From an uncultured Chryseobacterium sp. (lineage in GTDB: Bacteria; Bacteroidota; Bacteroidia; Flavobacteriales; Weeksellaceae): a DNA stretch of 64,000 nucleotides. The DNA lies in the NCBI GenBank assembly GCA_913776245.1, contig CAJYLO010000003.1, positions 91,996-155,995 on the forward strand, given 5' to 3'. Shown here in pieces: positions 6,170 through 14,948 of this stretch; position 1 is the first letter of the stretch; each line of letters starts with the position of its first letter. Under the pieces are notes generated by a model. The model ran no database searches. It was given only the letters and a program-made list of their open reading frames with translations, and was not told the origin of the DNA. The translations under genes were made by a program, and so were the position numbers.

Positions 6170-8308
6170 TTATTTGATAAATCCTCTGCTTCTCAGTAGT
6201 GCTTTTATATCAGCTTTATGGCCCGTAAAGGCTTCAAAAGCCTTGTTAAGATCTACACTATTCCCCACAGAAAGAATATATTTTCTGAACCGGTCTCCAT
6301 TTTCTCTTGTCACACCACCGTTTGCTTTAATCCATTCCCAGGCATCGGAATCGAGGGTTTCTGACCAAAGGTAAGCGTAGTAACCTGCAGAATAACCGCC
6401 TCCCCAGATATGCGCAAAATACGGCGTATGGTATCTTGGCGGAACCTGAGGCACCAATAATCCGTATTTGTTCAGCGCTTCTTTTTCAAAATCCAAAACG
6501 GGAATGAGTTGTTTCTCATCAGTTACGGTGTGCCAGCTCATATCCAAAGTTGCAGCAGCAACCAGCTCGGTGGTCGCATAACCCTGGTTAAAATTAGCCG
6601 CCTTTTTGATTTTATCAATCAAACCCTGAGGCATCGGCTGCTTGGTTTCATAATGTAATGCATAATTTTTAAGAATCTCCGGCTCCAGTGCAAAATGTTC
6701 ATTGATCTGCGAAGGAAACTCCACAAAATCTCTCGGCGTATTGGTCCCGGAAATAGAAACGTACTTCTGATCTGCAAAAAGGCCGTGAAGTGTGTGCCCG
6801 AATTCGTGGAACATGGTTTCTACATCATCATAAGATATCAGAGATGGTTTTCCGGCTGCGGGTTTCTGATAGTTGAATACGTTGACAATGACCGGTTTCT
6901 GTCCGAGAAGATGGGATTGCGGTACAAAATTGTTCATCCACGCTCCTCCGCTTTTATTGCTTCTTGTATAGAAATCGAGATAATAAAGCGCAAGTGATTT
7001 TCCGTCTCTGTCAAACACTTCGTAAGCTACCACATCGGGATGATACACAGGAAGATCTTTTCTCACCTTGAAAGTAATGCCATAGAATTTCTCCGCTGCG
7101 TAAAAAACACCTTTTTCAAGAACGGTAGTCACTTCAAAGTAAGGTTTGATTTCGTTTTCATCCAGGTCATACTTGGCTTTTCTGACTTGTTCGGAATAGA
7201 AATTCCAGTCCCACGCCTGTACGCCAAAACCACCTTTCTGAGCATCAATCACTTCCTGTATCTCTTTAGTCTCCCGGTAAGCGGTTTCCACAGCCGGCTC
7301 GGCTAATTTGGCCAGAAGTCCCATTGCGGCTTCCGGTGTTTTCGCCATCTGATCCTGCAGGCTCCATTCCGCAAAATTCTTTTTACCAAATAACTTTGCT
7401 TTCTGCAATCTTAGTTTAGCTAATTTTTCAATCGTTTCACGCGTATCATTCGCATCGCCTTTCTCGGCTCTTGTCCAGGAAGCCCTGAAGAGCTTTTCTC
7501 TTGTTTCCCTGTTTTTAAGATTTTGTAACAGCGGTTGCTGAGTGGTGTTTTGCAACGCTAAAAGATATTTTCCTTTCTGCCCGGACTGTTCCGCATCTGT
7601 TGCAGCGGCTGCCAATTCATCAACAGAAAGTCCGTCCAGTTCTTTAACATCAGAAATCAGAACTGCACCTTTTTTTCTTGCTTCCAAAAGCTTATTGCTG
7701 AATTGGGTAGACAATGTAGCCAGCTGTTGGTTGATTTCTTTTAATTTTTCTTTATTCTCAGCAGAAAGATTGGCTCCTGCTAATTCAAAATTCTGGATGT
7801 AATACTCCACCAGTCTTTTGCTTTCCGCATCCAGTTTATCTGTTTTTACAGCTTTTATTCTTTTGTAAAGCTTTACATTAAGATTAATCTTATCAGAATG
7901 CGCTGCAAATACAGGTGCATACTCCTCCTCTACTTTTTGAAGATAATCATTGGTATTAGACCCTGTTAGATTATAGAAAAGAATTGTGGCTCTTCCTAAA
8001 ACTTCTCCGCTGTTTTCCAACGCCAGAACTGTATTCTCGAAAGTCGGAGCAGCTGGATTATTAATAATTTTATCAATGTTGGCCAACTGTTCCTTCAGTC
8101 CGTAATCGAAGGCCGGCTTAAAATGATTGTCTTTGATTTTATCAAATTCCGGTGCCTGATACTGCAAAGGACTTTTTCTAAGGAAAGGATTATTTTTCAT
8201 AGATTGTTGTGTGGTTGCAGACTGTTTTTTCTGCTGTGCGTGCGTCATAGTGGTTACGGCATTCACGGCGATGAATGCGATCAGCAACGACATTTTTATG
8301 TTCTTCAT
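6170..8308 (-). CDS. dcp: M3 family metallopeptidase (Dcp-type)
   Basis: The 712-residue protein has a signal peptide (MKNIKMSLLIAFIAVNAVTTMTHA) and the M3 zinc motif HEFGH at 501-505, with the third ligand probably E530 (FVEFPSQINEH). The substrate-binding C-terminal part (YHTPYFAHIWGGGYSAGYYAYLWS) is typical of peptidyl-dipeptidase Dcp and oligopeptidase A. Dcp removes C-terminal dipeptides; the signal peptide places this one in the periplasm or as a membrane-anchored form. Length fits Dcp (about 680 aa). It stands alone, with a terminator immediately after the stop. Confidence 0.95.
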   Translation of the reverse strand: MKNIKMSLLIAFIAVNAVTTMTHAQQKKQSATTQQSMKNNPFLRKSPLQYQAPEFDKIKDNHFKPAFDYGLKEQLANIDKIINNPAAPTFENTVLALENSGEVLGRATILFYNLTGSNTNDYLQKVEEEYAPVFAAHSDKINLNVKLYKRIKAVKTDKLDAESKRLVEYYIQNFELAGANLSAENKEKLKEINQQLATLSTQFSNKLLEARKKGAVLISDVKELDGLSVDELAAAATDAEQSGQKGKYLLALQNTTQQPLLQNLKNRETREKLFRASWTRAEKGDANDTRETIEKLAKLRLQKAKLFGKKNFAEWSLQDQMAKTPEAAMGLLAKLAEPAVETAYRETKEIQEVIDAQKGGFGVQAWDWNFYSEQVRKAKYDLDENEIKPYFEVTTVLEKGVFYAAEKFYGITFKVRKDLPVYHPDVVAYEVFDRDGKSLALYYLDFYTRSNKSGGAWMNNFVPQSHLLGQKPVIVNVFNYQKPAAGKPSLISYDDVETMFHEFGHTLHGLFADQKYVSISGTNTPRDFVEFPSQINEHFALEPEILKNYALHYETKQPMPQGLIDKIKKAANFNQGYATTELVAAATLDMSWHTVTDEKQLIPVLDFEKEALNKYGLLVPQVPPRYHTPYFAHIWGGGYSAGYYAYLWSETLDSDAWEWIKANGGVTRENGDRFRKYILSVGNSVDLNKAFEAFTGHKADIKALLRSRGFIK

Positions 8309-8369
8309 TAATACAAAATTTGAGGACTAAAATTAAGGAAAAGTGATGATATACCATTAATGCAGTAAT

Positions 8370-10220
8370 TTATTTATCTTCATCCTCATCACCGCTCCAA
8401 TGATTTTCCTCAAAGGAAATACTGTCCAGAGCGAGCAATTCAGCTTCCCGCTCCAGAGATTCCCGCAGTGTAAAGGTGATCATTTCTTTGTCTTTTTCTT
8501 TGGCAAGACGCCTTGTCATCGCTTTATCAATCAGCATAAAACGTTTTCCCATTCTGCGTGCCGTATATTTTCTCATCCCGTTTTCCTGCAGGATATCAAC
8601 CGCCATATCCACAGCTGTTCCCAAAGTCTCGCGATAGATGTTATTGACATTTTTATTCAGGAAATCATAAGCATCCAGACGGTTTTTGGCTCTGACGAAT
8701 ATTTTCAGATCCGGATAATTCTCTTTACAATAATCTACCAGAAATTTATTTTTTTCGATATCGTCCAGGCAAAGCACCAGCAATTCCGCTTCTTCTATTC
8801 CTGCTGCTCTCAGTAGAGCGGGTTTTGTGGCATCGCCATAATAAACATTGAAACCGTTGGATCTAAGCAAAGCTACTCTGTCCGGATCATTATCCAAAAC
8901 GGTCGAACGGATTCCATTGGCTTTCAGCAAACGGCCGACTGTGCTCCCGAAGAATCCGAACCCAACTATGATAATCTTTCTTTGCCTGATGATCCCAAGC
9001 TCTGCATTCTCTTCGTTCTTCTGCGTAATAAAACGGTTGTCAAGAATTTTTTCCTTGAATATTAAAAGCAGAGGTGAAATGCACATTGTAATTGCGACAA
9101 TGGCCATCAGTTCTGAGTTGGCCTGATAATCAATAAGGTATAAACTCGCCGCAAAATTGACGAGAACAAATGCAAATTCCCCCACCTGAGATAATGCAAA
9201 AGCCAGGAAAAAACTCTGCTCGTTGTTCATTTTATAATATTTCCCGATGGCAAAAAGCACCACGGCTTTGATTGCCAGAACAATGAAGGCTGCAGAAAAT
9301 ATAAAGAAAGGTTTGGAAGCAATAATATTAAAATTGATAGTTGCGCCAACGCTTACAAAAAATACAGCCAGCAACAATCCTTTAAAAGGGTCAATGTCGC
9401 TTTCCAACTCATGGCGAAACTCGCTGTTGGCTAACATTACACCGGCAATAAAAGCACCTAAAGCCGGACTCAGACCAACAGATATCATTAATTCCGAAAC
9501 ACCTATTACTAAAAATAATGAGGCAGCAGTCAGCAACTCATTTAGCCCGGATTTCGAAACGAATCTGAGGAAAGGAATGAAGATAAAACGGCCTAAAAGA
9601 ATCAGTGCAAGCACACCAAAAATTACCGTAAACGGCTGTATCCATTCCGGAAGATACTGCAACAGAATTTCCTGATGTTCTGCCTGTTTTACCGCACTTT
9701 CGGATTTGGACAAAAAAGGAAGCAGTGCCAGGATCGGAATGACAGCAATATCCTGAAATAATAAAATTGAAAATGACGATTCTCCGCTTACCGTTCTGAA
9801 AAGATTCTTTTCTTTTAAAGTCTGCAAAACAATTGCTGTAGATGACATCGCAAAACAGAGCGAAATGATAAACGATTTTTTTAATCCGAAACCTGCTGCA
9901 TAAAACACGATAAAAATCCCGACAATACTCAGAAGCATCTGACTGAGTCCTAACCCAAGAATTCTTTTTCTGATCTGCCAAAGCTTATGAGGCTCCAGCT
10001 CTAGTCCCACCAAAAACAAAAGCATCACAACACCTAATTCCGAAGCGTGCATAATGTCTTCAGCATCCCTTCCTGTCAGTTGCAGACAAAACGGACCAAT
10101 CAGAATCCCACCGAGAATATAGCCAATCACAGAACTCAATCCCAGTTTTTTTCCAAGCGGAACCATAATAATGGCTGCACCAAGGAAAATCAGGATGGTC
10201 ATTGCGATGGAATTCTGCAT
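8370..10220 (-). CDS. kefC: KefB/KefC-type cation:proton antiporter with RCK domain
   Basis: The 616-residue CPA2-family protein has about 12 membrane segments in residues 1-385 (including GYILGGILIGP and SPALGAFIAGVMLANS), then a cytoplasmic RCK/TrkA-N Rossmann domain starting IIIVGFGFFGSTVG, and an acidic tail. It exports K+ in exchange for protons; E. coli KefC is gated by glutathione and its adducts. The start codon lies directly against the stop of the upstream KefF-like gene, so the two are translationally coupled, as expected for the antiporter and its ancillary subunit. Confidence 0.93.
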   Translation of the reverse strand: MQNSIAMTILIFLGAAIIMVPLGKKLGLSSVIGYILGGILIGPFCLQLTGRDAEDIMHASELGVVMLLFLVGLELEPHKLWQIRKRILGLGLSQMLLSIVGIFIVFYAAGFGLKKSFIISLCFAMSSTAIVLQTLKEKNLFRTVSGESSFSILLFQDIAVIPILALLPFLSKSESAVKQAEHQEILLQYLPEWIQPFTVIFGVLALILLGRFIFIPFLRFVSKSGLNELLTAASLFLVIGVSELMISVGLSPALGAFIAGVMLANSEFRHELESDIDPFKGLLLAVFFVSVGATINFNIIASKPFFIFSAAFIVLAIKAVVLFAIGKYYKMNNEQSFFLAFALSQVGEFAFVLVNFAASLYLIDYQANSELMAIVAITMCISPLLLIFKEKILDNRFITQKNEENAELGIIRQRKIIIVGFGFFGSTVGRLLKANGIRSTVLDNDPDRVALLRSNGFNVYYGDATKPALLRAAGIEEAELLVLCLDDIEKNKFLVDYCKENYPDLKIFVRAKNRLDAYDFLNKNVNNIYRETLGTAVDMAVDILQENGMRKYTARRMGKRFMLIDKAMTRRLAKEKDKEMITFTLRESLEREAELLALDSISFEENHWSGDEDEDK

Positions 10221-10745
10221 CTATTTCAATTTTAAAGTTTGTGATAATTCCTGACATTGGAACTCAAGTTCCTCTTCCGACAGGTTGTCGGCATTATAAA
10301 TCACGTGTATTTTTTTCAGCTCAATACTATTCACGTCCAGAGCAACTCTGAGCCCGGACAGTAATTCTGCGATAGTCGTTTTAAATTTTCCGTCCGGCGC
10401 ATAGTTAAGTTCCCTTCCGCCAACACTGGTTACTATCAGAGCATCTTTTCCGGAAAGGATATTCAGGCCGGTTTCAGAAATCCACCGCATATCGAAAACC
10501 TCATCTATCCACAGCTTAAGCAAGGGTGGTAAGCCAAACCAGATGATGGGAAAATGGAAAATAATCCTGTCATATTGTACAATCCGCTTTCGTTCCCGGA
10601 ACGGCTGGATATGAAAATCGGGATAATCTTCATAAAGGTCTCTTAGCGTCACATTATCCATAGCTTCATAGCATTCCAGCAATCTTACATTGGTCGTAGA
10701 ATGTTCGAAATATGGATGCGCAAAAAGAACCAGTGTTTTCTTCAA
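10221..10745 (-). CDS. kefF: KefF-like NAD(P)H oxidoreductase
   Basis: This 174-residue flavodoxin-fold quinone reductase has KTLVLFAHPYFEHSTTN at the N-terminus, HFPIIWFGLPPLLKLWIDEVF (FMN-binding region, about 74-95) and TSVGG near 124. KefF is the FMN-dependent ancillary protein that activates KefC. The TAG stop is followed with no spacing by the kefC ATG on the same strand, which supports this subunit assignment over a generic MdaB-type reductase. Confidence 0.9.
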   Translation of the reverse strand: MKKTLVLFAHPYFEHSTTNVRLLECYEAMDNVTLRDLYEDYPDFHIQPFRERKRIVQYDRIIFHFPIIWFGLPPLLKLWIDEVFDMRWISETGLNILSGKDALIVTSVGGRELNYAPDGKFKTTIAELLSGLRVALDVNSIELKKIHVIYNADNLSEEELEFQCQELSQTLKLK

Positions 10746-10833
10746 GAATCTCGATTTTCGTAAAAATAGTGATTTTTTCCTTTGAAATCAAGATTCAGAC
10801 CATTACGAAATTGAGAATAATTTAATTAAAAAG

Positions 10834-10860
10834 GAAACCCGGACAAAAAATCCGGGTTTT
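10834..10860 (-). terminator. Terminator of the LemA/TPM operon
   Basis: On the minus strand ACCCGGA and TCCGGGT form a 7-bp GC-rich stem (plus-strand arms 10837-10843 and 10851-10857), followed by TTCC and T5. It ends the operon transcribed leftwards from 12722. Confidence 0.8.
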
Positions 10861-10910
10861 ATTATCTATTTTCGAAGCTAAAAGCAAAACGCCATTTGCT
10901 AGTAGCTATT

Positions 10911-11726
10911 TTACCATCCACCAGAAGCACCGCCGCCGCCGAAACTTCCGCCGCCGCCGAAACCGCCAAAGCCTCCGCCTCCAGAACTTCCGCCGCCAAA
11001 TCCGCCTCCGCCGAAACTGCCCGGAAATGGGAAAAATCCGCCACGGTATCTACGGCTTCCGCGCCTTGATAAGATCACATCATCATCGTCATTATTACCC
11101 CAGCCGTTTCCACCGTTTTTATTGATGATGCTGAAAAGAATAATGATGATAATAACAATAAAAATCACCGATCCTATATTGATTCCACCATCATTTTTGT
11201 GTTTCTTGACAATAGGTTTGAATTTCCCCTGAACCGCTTCCATTATGGCTGAAGTTCCTCGGTCTATGCCATTGTAAAATTCGCCTTTTTTGAAGGCCGG
11301 CGTCACCAGATAATCCAGAATCTGGCCTGCTACCGAAGCCGTAAGATACTGCTCCACAGCTCTGCCCTGCTGGATAGACATTGTATGATCTTCAGTTGCA
11401 ATGAGGAAAACGACACCGTTATCAACTCCTTTTTGCCCGATTCCCCACTTTTCGCCGTACATTGTTGCAAGGTAATTGACATCTTCACCACCTGTTGTAG
11501 GCAGAATAATGACCTCGATTTCTGTAGACGTGGAATCCGAGAATTTGATAAGCTTTTGATTCAGCGCATCTTTTTCAGATTCTGAAAGCAAACCCGCTTT
11601 ATCATAAACAGGATAAAGAACGGCTGGTTTTTCCGGCACCAACTGTGCTTTGAATAACAATCCAAAAAGCAACAGTAATGCAAAAATATATCGTTTAAGA
11701 GAAGCTGATATCATTGGATAGTTCAT
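10911..11726 (-). CDS. Secreted TPM-domain protein with glycine-rich tail
   Basis: The 271-residue protein has a signal segment (SLKRYIFALLLLFGLLFKAQ), a TPM domain at about 35-170 (VYDKAGLLSESEKDALNQKL), a membrane helix of Ile/Val at about 185-202 and a tail of about 40 residues almost entirely Gly/Ser/Phe (230-271). This is the YgcG/YdjH-type arrangement of membrane-anchored, periplasm-facing TPM proteins. The start overlaps the upstream TPM gene by 32 bp, or by 20 bp if the second Met is used. With lemA and a second TPM gene it forms the conserved LemA-TPM operon, whose function is undefined, perhaps in envelope stress. Confidence 0.9.
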   Translation of the reverse strand: MNYPMISASLKRYIFALLLLFGLLFKAQLVPEKPAVLYPVYDKAGLLSESEKDALNQKLIKFSDSTSTEIEVIILPTTGGEDVNYLATMYGEKWGIGQKGVDNGVVFLIATEDHTMSIQQGRAVEQYLTASVAGQILDYLVTPAFKKGEFYNGIDRGTSAIMEAVQGKFKPIVKKHKNDGGINIGSVIFIVIIIIILFSIINKNGGNGWGNNDDDDVILSRRGSRRYRGGFFPFPGSFGGGGFGGGSSGGGGFGGFGGGGSFGGGGASGGW

Positions 11727-12123
11727 TGATATTTTCCCCGGAAAGCGGGAAATGTTTTTTCAGTTCGAGTCCGGTTTTCAGAATCGCTTGCTTCAGACCT
11801 TCACAATAATTTTCTTTCGCAAATTGGGAGGTGATTTCATCGTGAAGATTGTCCCAGAACTGCTGCTTTACTTTTTTGTGAATGCCTTCGTCGCCAATAA
11901 TTGTCAGATAATGCTGTTCAAAATTGACATAAAACAGAACACCGTTTCTTTCTTTGGTCTGGTGCATCTCCAGCGAACGGAAAATCGCAAATGCTTTTTT
12001 GGCAAAATCATCTTCAGCCGTGGAATCGATGTGCACACGGATCTCGCCGGAAGAGTGGTCTTCAGCTATTTTGATGGCTTCCACCAGGGAAGCCATCTCT
12101 GTATCTGTAAGAAATTGATTCAT
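11695..12123 (-). CDS. Soluble TPM-domain protein
   Basis: This 142-residue protein lacks signal and membrane segments. It is almost only a TPM domain (IKIAEDHSSGEIRVHIDS at about 17-34, then GVLFYVNFEQHYLTIIGDEGIHKKV at about 61-85). It overlaps lemA by one base in a TAATG junction and is itself overlapped by the secreted TPM gene, so all three are co-translated. In the family, paired soluble and membrane TPM proteins behind LemA are common in Bacteroidota. Confidence 0.88.
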   Translation of the reverse strand: MNQFLTDTEMASLVEAIKIAEDHSSGEIRVHIDSTAEDDFAKKAFAIFRSLEMHQTKERNGVLFYVNFEQHYLTIIGDEGIHKKVKQQFWDNLHDEITSQFAKENYCEGLKQAILKTGLELKKHFPLSGENINELSNDISFS

Positions 12124-12722
12124 TATTCTGAAAATACGCTTGGAGCTTTTTCTGCGCCAGCTTCAGCTTTGAATGTTGGTTTCACTTTAAATTTGGGGAA
12201 GAATGCTGCTACAATATTTCCTGGAAACTGCTCTACAAGATTATTGAATTTTTCAACAGAATCATTATAATAAACGGTTTCTGAACGAATACTATTCTCA
12301 ATAGCTGTATATTCTCTTTGGAAATTAATATATTGTTGGTCTGCTTTCAGGTCAGGATATTTTTCAACAACTACCAACAATCTACCCAATGCACCACTTA
12401 GCTGTGACTGAGCCTGCTGGAACTTGGCCATATCAGCTTCTGTCATATTGGTAGGGTCGATATTAACAGACGATGCTTTGGCTCGTGCTTCAACTACCTG
12501 AGTGAGAGTTTCCTGTTCATACTTTGCGTATGATTTTACTGTTCTTTCCAAGTTCGGAATAAGGTTCGCTCTTTTCTGATAAACCGTTTCTACGTTAGCC
12601 CATTTTTTAAGTACTTCGTTATTGGCTACAACCATAGAATTGTATCTTCCTGAAACAGAAAATCCTATTATTGCCAATACAACTGCAATTACAATTAATA
12701 CAATACAACCTTTACCTTTCAT
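12123..12722 (-). CDS. lemA: LemA family protein
   Basis: The 199-residue protein has an N-terminal membrane anchor (residues 5-24) and then a long helical domain with the LemA signature NNEVLKKWANVETVYQKRANLIPNL (35-59) and INFQREYTAIENSI (about 131-144). LemA proteins are membrane-anchored helical bundles facing the exterior; their function is unknown. It is the first gene of the operon with two TPM proteins. A -7 box TATATTTG lies 33 nt upstream on the minus strand. Confidence 0.95.
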   Translation of the reverse strand: MKGKGCIVLIVIAVVLAIIGFSVSGRYNSMVVANNEVLKKWANVETVYQKRANLIPNLERTVKSYAKYEQETLTQVVEARAKASSVNIDPTNMTEADMAKFQQAQSQLSGALGRLLVVVEKYPDLKADQQYINFQREYTAIENSIRSETVYYNDSVEKFNNLVEQFPGNIVAAFFPKFKVKPTFKAEAGAEKAPSVFSE

Positions 12723-12755
12723 AGTTTGATGTGTTTTAAAAATTTATAGTTAAAT

Positions 12756-12763
12756 CAAATATA
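12756..12763 (-). promoter_or_regulatory. -7 box of the lemA operon
   Basis: CAAATATA on the plus strand reads TATATTTG on the minus strand, an exact TAnnTTTG match 33 nt before the lemA ATG. Confidence 0.65.
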
Positions 12764-12786
12764 CAAATTAAAAGAATCCAAGATAT

Positions 12787-13557
12787 TTATTTTTCAAAAA
12801 GCTTGGCTTCTTCCCAGAGTTTGTCCATTTCCAAAAGATTAAGATCCGCAAGAATCAGGTTTCTGGAGATTGCCAGTTCTTCCATTTTCTGAAATCTCGA
12901 TATGAATTTGGCATTGGTTTTTTCCAAAGCAGTATCCGCATTCAGTCCGGAGATTCTGGCGTAATTAATCAAAGAGAAAAAAACATCGCCCAATTCTTTT
13001 TCCTTTTTGTCCTTATCAGTTTCCTGATGGAATTCCTGCAATTCTTCCCTCACTTTTGCCCAGGCATCATCGGCAGAATCAAATTCGAAGCCAATTCCTT
13101 TTACTTTATCCTGGATCCTGTAAGCTTTGATAATCGGAGGTAAACCTTTCGGAACGCCTGAAAGAATGGATTTATTTCCTTCTTTCAGTTTCAGTTTTTC
13201 CCAGTTTTGTTTTACGGTTTCTTCATCTTCTGCCACCGTATCGCCATAAATGTGCGGATGCCGGAAAATCAGTTTTTCATTCAGAGAATTGATAACGTCA
13301 GCCATATCAAAACTCTTTTTTTCCGAACCAATTTTTGCATAAAAAACCAGATGTAATAAAACATCGCCCAACTCTTTTTTGATTTCCTGCAAATCCTCAT
13401 TCAGAAGCGCATCAGACAACTCGTAGGTTTCTTCCAAAGTCAAATGTCGTAAACTTTCAAATGTCTGTTTCTGATCCCAAGGACATTTTTCCCGAAGATC
13501 ATCCATTATATCGAGAAGCCTTCCGAAGGCTTCCATTTTTTCCTGTCGTGTATTCAT
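12787..13557 (-). CDS. mazG: Nucleoside triphosphate pyrophosphohydrolase MazG
   Basis: The 256-residue protein has two MazG domains, each with the metal-binding EExxE...ExxD pattern: LEETYEL...KKELGDVLLHLVF in the first half and REELQEF...EKELGDVFFSLINY in the second. It hydrolyses NTPs to NMP and PPi, acting in house-cleaning and (p)ppGpp turnover. The start is MNTRQEK at 13557; the open frame extends 48 nt upstream but that part runs into an intergenic palindromic repeat and has no family match. Confidence 0.93.
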   Translation of the reverse strand: MNTRQEKMEAFGRLLDIMDDLREKCPWDQKQTFESLRHLTLEETYELSDALLNEDLQEIKKELGDVLLHLVFYAKIGSEKKSFDMADVINSLNEKLIFRHPHIYGDTVAEDEETVKQNWEKLKLKEGNKSILSGVPKGLPPIIKAYRIQDKVKGIGFEFDSADDAWAKVREELQEFHQETDKDKKEKELGDVFFSLINYARISGLNADTALEKTNAKFISRFQKMEELAISRNLILADLNLLEMDKLWEEAKLFEK

Positions 13558-13576
13558 AAATGATGAATGATTTTTA

Positions 13577-13657
13577 TTTAAACACAAGTCACGAAGCATT
13601 CGCAAAGAGCACCAATTTTATTGAACCTTATGAAAACTTTGAGTCTTTGTGTTTAAA
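13577..13657. repeat. Intergenic palindromic repeat (CACAAAG type)
   Basis: A perfect 11-bp inverted repeat, TTTAAACACAA (13577-13587) and TTGTGTTTAAA (13647-13657), encloses the degenerate words AGTCACGAAG, TTCGCAAAGAG and ACTTTGAGTC. This pattern is a recurring intergenic element in Chryseobacterium-like genomes. A short relic (GCAAAGTCACAAAGG) is at about 21293-21307. Confidence 0.6.
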
Positions 13658-13674
13658 AGTATTTCTTAAACTGA

Positions 13675-14121
13675 TTATTTTTTTCTTAAATCCTCTATCA
13701 CAATATGACGATTGATATCCAATAATTCCTTCAGAAATTCATCCTGATTCTCCGGTGTGATGTAAAGGTCATTCTTATATTTCGAAAAGATTATCAAGCC
13801 GCCAACCGAAGTCCCGCATTTATTAAATCCGCTCCACATTGTTTCCCCGACACGGATTTTTGTGATCTTAAAAATACTGACTCTGAAGATATCAAAGATG
13901 ATATTTACCACAAGATCTTCGCCTTCTATTTTTATTTTAAGAAGGAAAAAGTTTATAATCAATACCGTTTGGACAATTAAAAAAATGAATGCAAGTATAA
14001 TCCATCCCAACAAATCCTTTTCAAAATAGACTGAAACAACAATGGAGAGAAACAGAAAACTTATTCCCAAAAATATAGACCCATAAATCCAGTCACGTTT
14101 GCTTTTGTAGGTTTTTACCAT
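13675..14121 (-). CDS. Membrane-anchored bacterial PH-domain protein
   Basis: From MVKTYKSKRDW this is a 148-residue protein with two membrane helices at about 12-33 and 39-61, then a small beta-rich PH-like domain (IKIEGEDLVVNI...SIFKITKIRVGETMWSG...GGLIIFSKYKNDLYITPENQDEFL). The ending ITPEnxxxFl is typical of bPH domains in Bacteroidota. The open frame extends further upstream but only inside pcm. The chosen ATG is separated from the pcm stop by one base, indicating a coupled two-gene operon. Function unknown. Confidence 0.82.
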   Translation of the reverse strand: MVKTYKSKRDWIYGSIFLGISFLFLSIVVSVYFEKDLLGWIILAFIFLIVQTVLIINFFLLKIKIEGEDLVVNIIFDIFRVSIFKITKIRVGETMWSGFNKCGTSVGGLIIFSKYKNDLYITPENQDEFLKELLDINRHIVIEDLRKK

Positions 14122-14122
14122 T

Positions 14123-14770
14123 TCATGATTTATTTTGCAGCATCGGAACAAATTTATAGACACCAAACTCTTCCTTTTCAAATTGCGTATCCGATATTTT
14201 GGTAAATCTATAAAGGATCTGCTCATCCATTTTTCCTAAAGGGATTACCATTTTCCCACCCACTTTCAGTTGTTTCAATAGTTCAGTTGGAAGAATTTCT
14301 GCACCGCAAGTCACCAGAACTTTATCAAATGGGGCAAAAGTCGGCAATCCGGCAAAACCATCCCCAAAGTTTTGAAACTTTGGTCTCATATTCAGTTCCC
14401 TGAAAATTTTACTGGAAAAATCATACAGATCTTTTTGCCGTTCTACAGTGTAGACCAAAGCGTTCATCTTGATAAGAACAGCAGTCTGGTAGCCACAGCC
14501 TGTTCCGATTTCCAGAATTTTATCCCCTTCGTTCACTTCCAAAAGTTCAGTTTGTTCGGCAACCGTTGACGGATGAGAAATCGTTTGTTTCGCAGCAATC
14601 GGAAAAGCGCGGTCTTCGTAAGCAAAATCTTCAAAAACGCTTTCAATAAAAAGATGTCTCGGAACCTCATTCATTGCATTGAGAACAAAAGTATCGGTAA
14701 TCCCGATCTTCTCATGAAGATAATCAATTAATTGCTTCCTTTTGCCTTTGTGAACGTAAGTATCTCTCAT
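14123..14770 (-). CDS. pcm: Protein-L-isoaspartate O-methyltransferase
   Basis: The 215-residue class I methyltransferase has the PCMT pattern: FIESVFEDFAYEDRAFPIAAKQTISHPS (47-74, including the active-site region), then motif I ILEIGTGCGYQTAVL and a central DKVLVTCGAE. It transfers methyl from SAM to L-isoaspartyl residues, starting repair of damaged proteins. Full length for the family. It is transcribed divergently from the fabH-like gene. Confidence 0.95.
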   Translation of the reverse strand: MRDTYVHKGKRKQLIDYLHEKIGITDTFVLNAMNEVPRHLFIESVFEDFAYEDRAFPIAAKQTISHPSTVAEQTELLEVNEGDKILEIGTGCGYQTAVLIKMNALVYTVERQKDLYDFSSKIFRELNMRPKFQNFGDGFAGLPTFAPFDKVLVTCGAEILPTELLKQLKVGGKMVIPLGKMDEQILYRFTKISDTQFEKEEFGVYKFVPMLQNKS

Positions 14771-14888
14771 TATTAGTTTCAGTTATTGATAATCACCTGC
14801 AATTTCCGAATGAAATTTATAAAAAACAAACATAAATCATAAATTTAAAAATTATCAATAAATTAATATTGATTTAAGATAAAGTTCA

Positions 14889-14896
14889 TAGCTTTG
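14889..14896 (+). promoter_or_regulatory. -7 box of the FabH-like gene
   Basis: TAGCTTTG is an exact TAnnTTTG match, with TTG 17 nt upstream at 14869-14871. The ATG follows 52 nt downstream of the box. Confidence 0.65.
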
Positions 14897-14948
14897 ATTG
14901 TTTTTTTATTAAAAATTCAAGTATACAAACAATTAACTGAATGAAAGA

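Noticed and set aside
10862..11044. Alanine-rich minus-strand open frame
   Set aside because: It is the other frame of the Gly-rich codon run (GGC/GGA) in the secreted TPM protein.
13558..13605. N-terminal extension of MazG
   Set aside because: The 16 extra codons run into an intergenic palindromic repeat and do not belong to the MazG domain.
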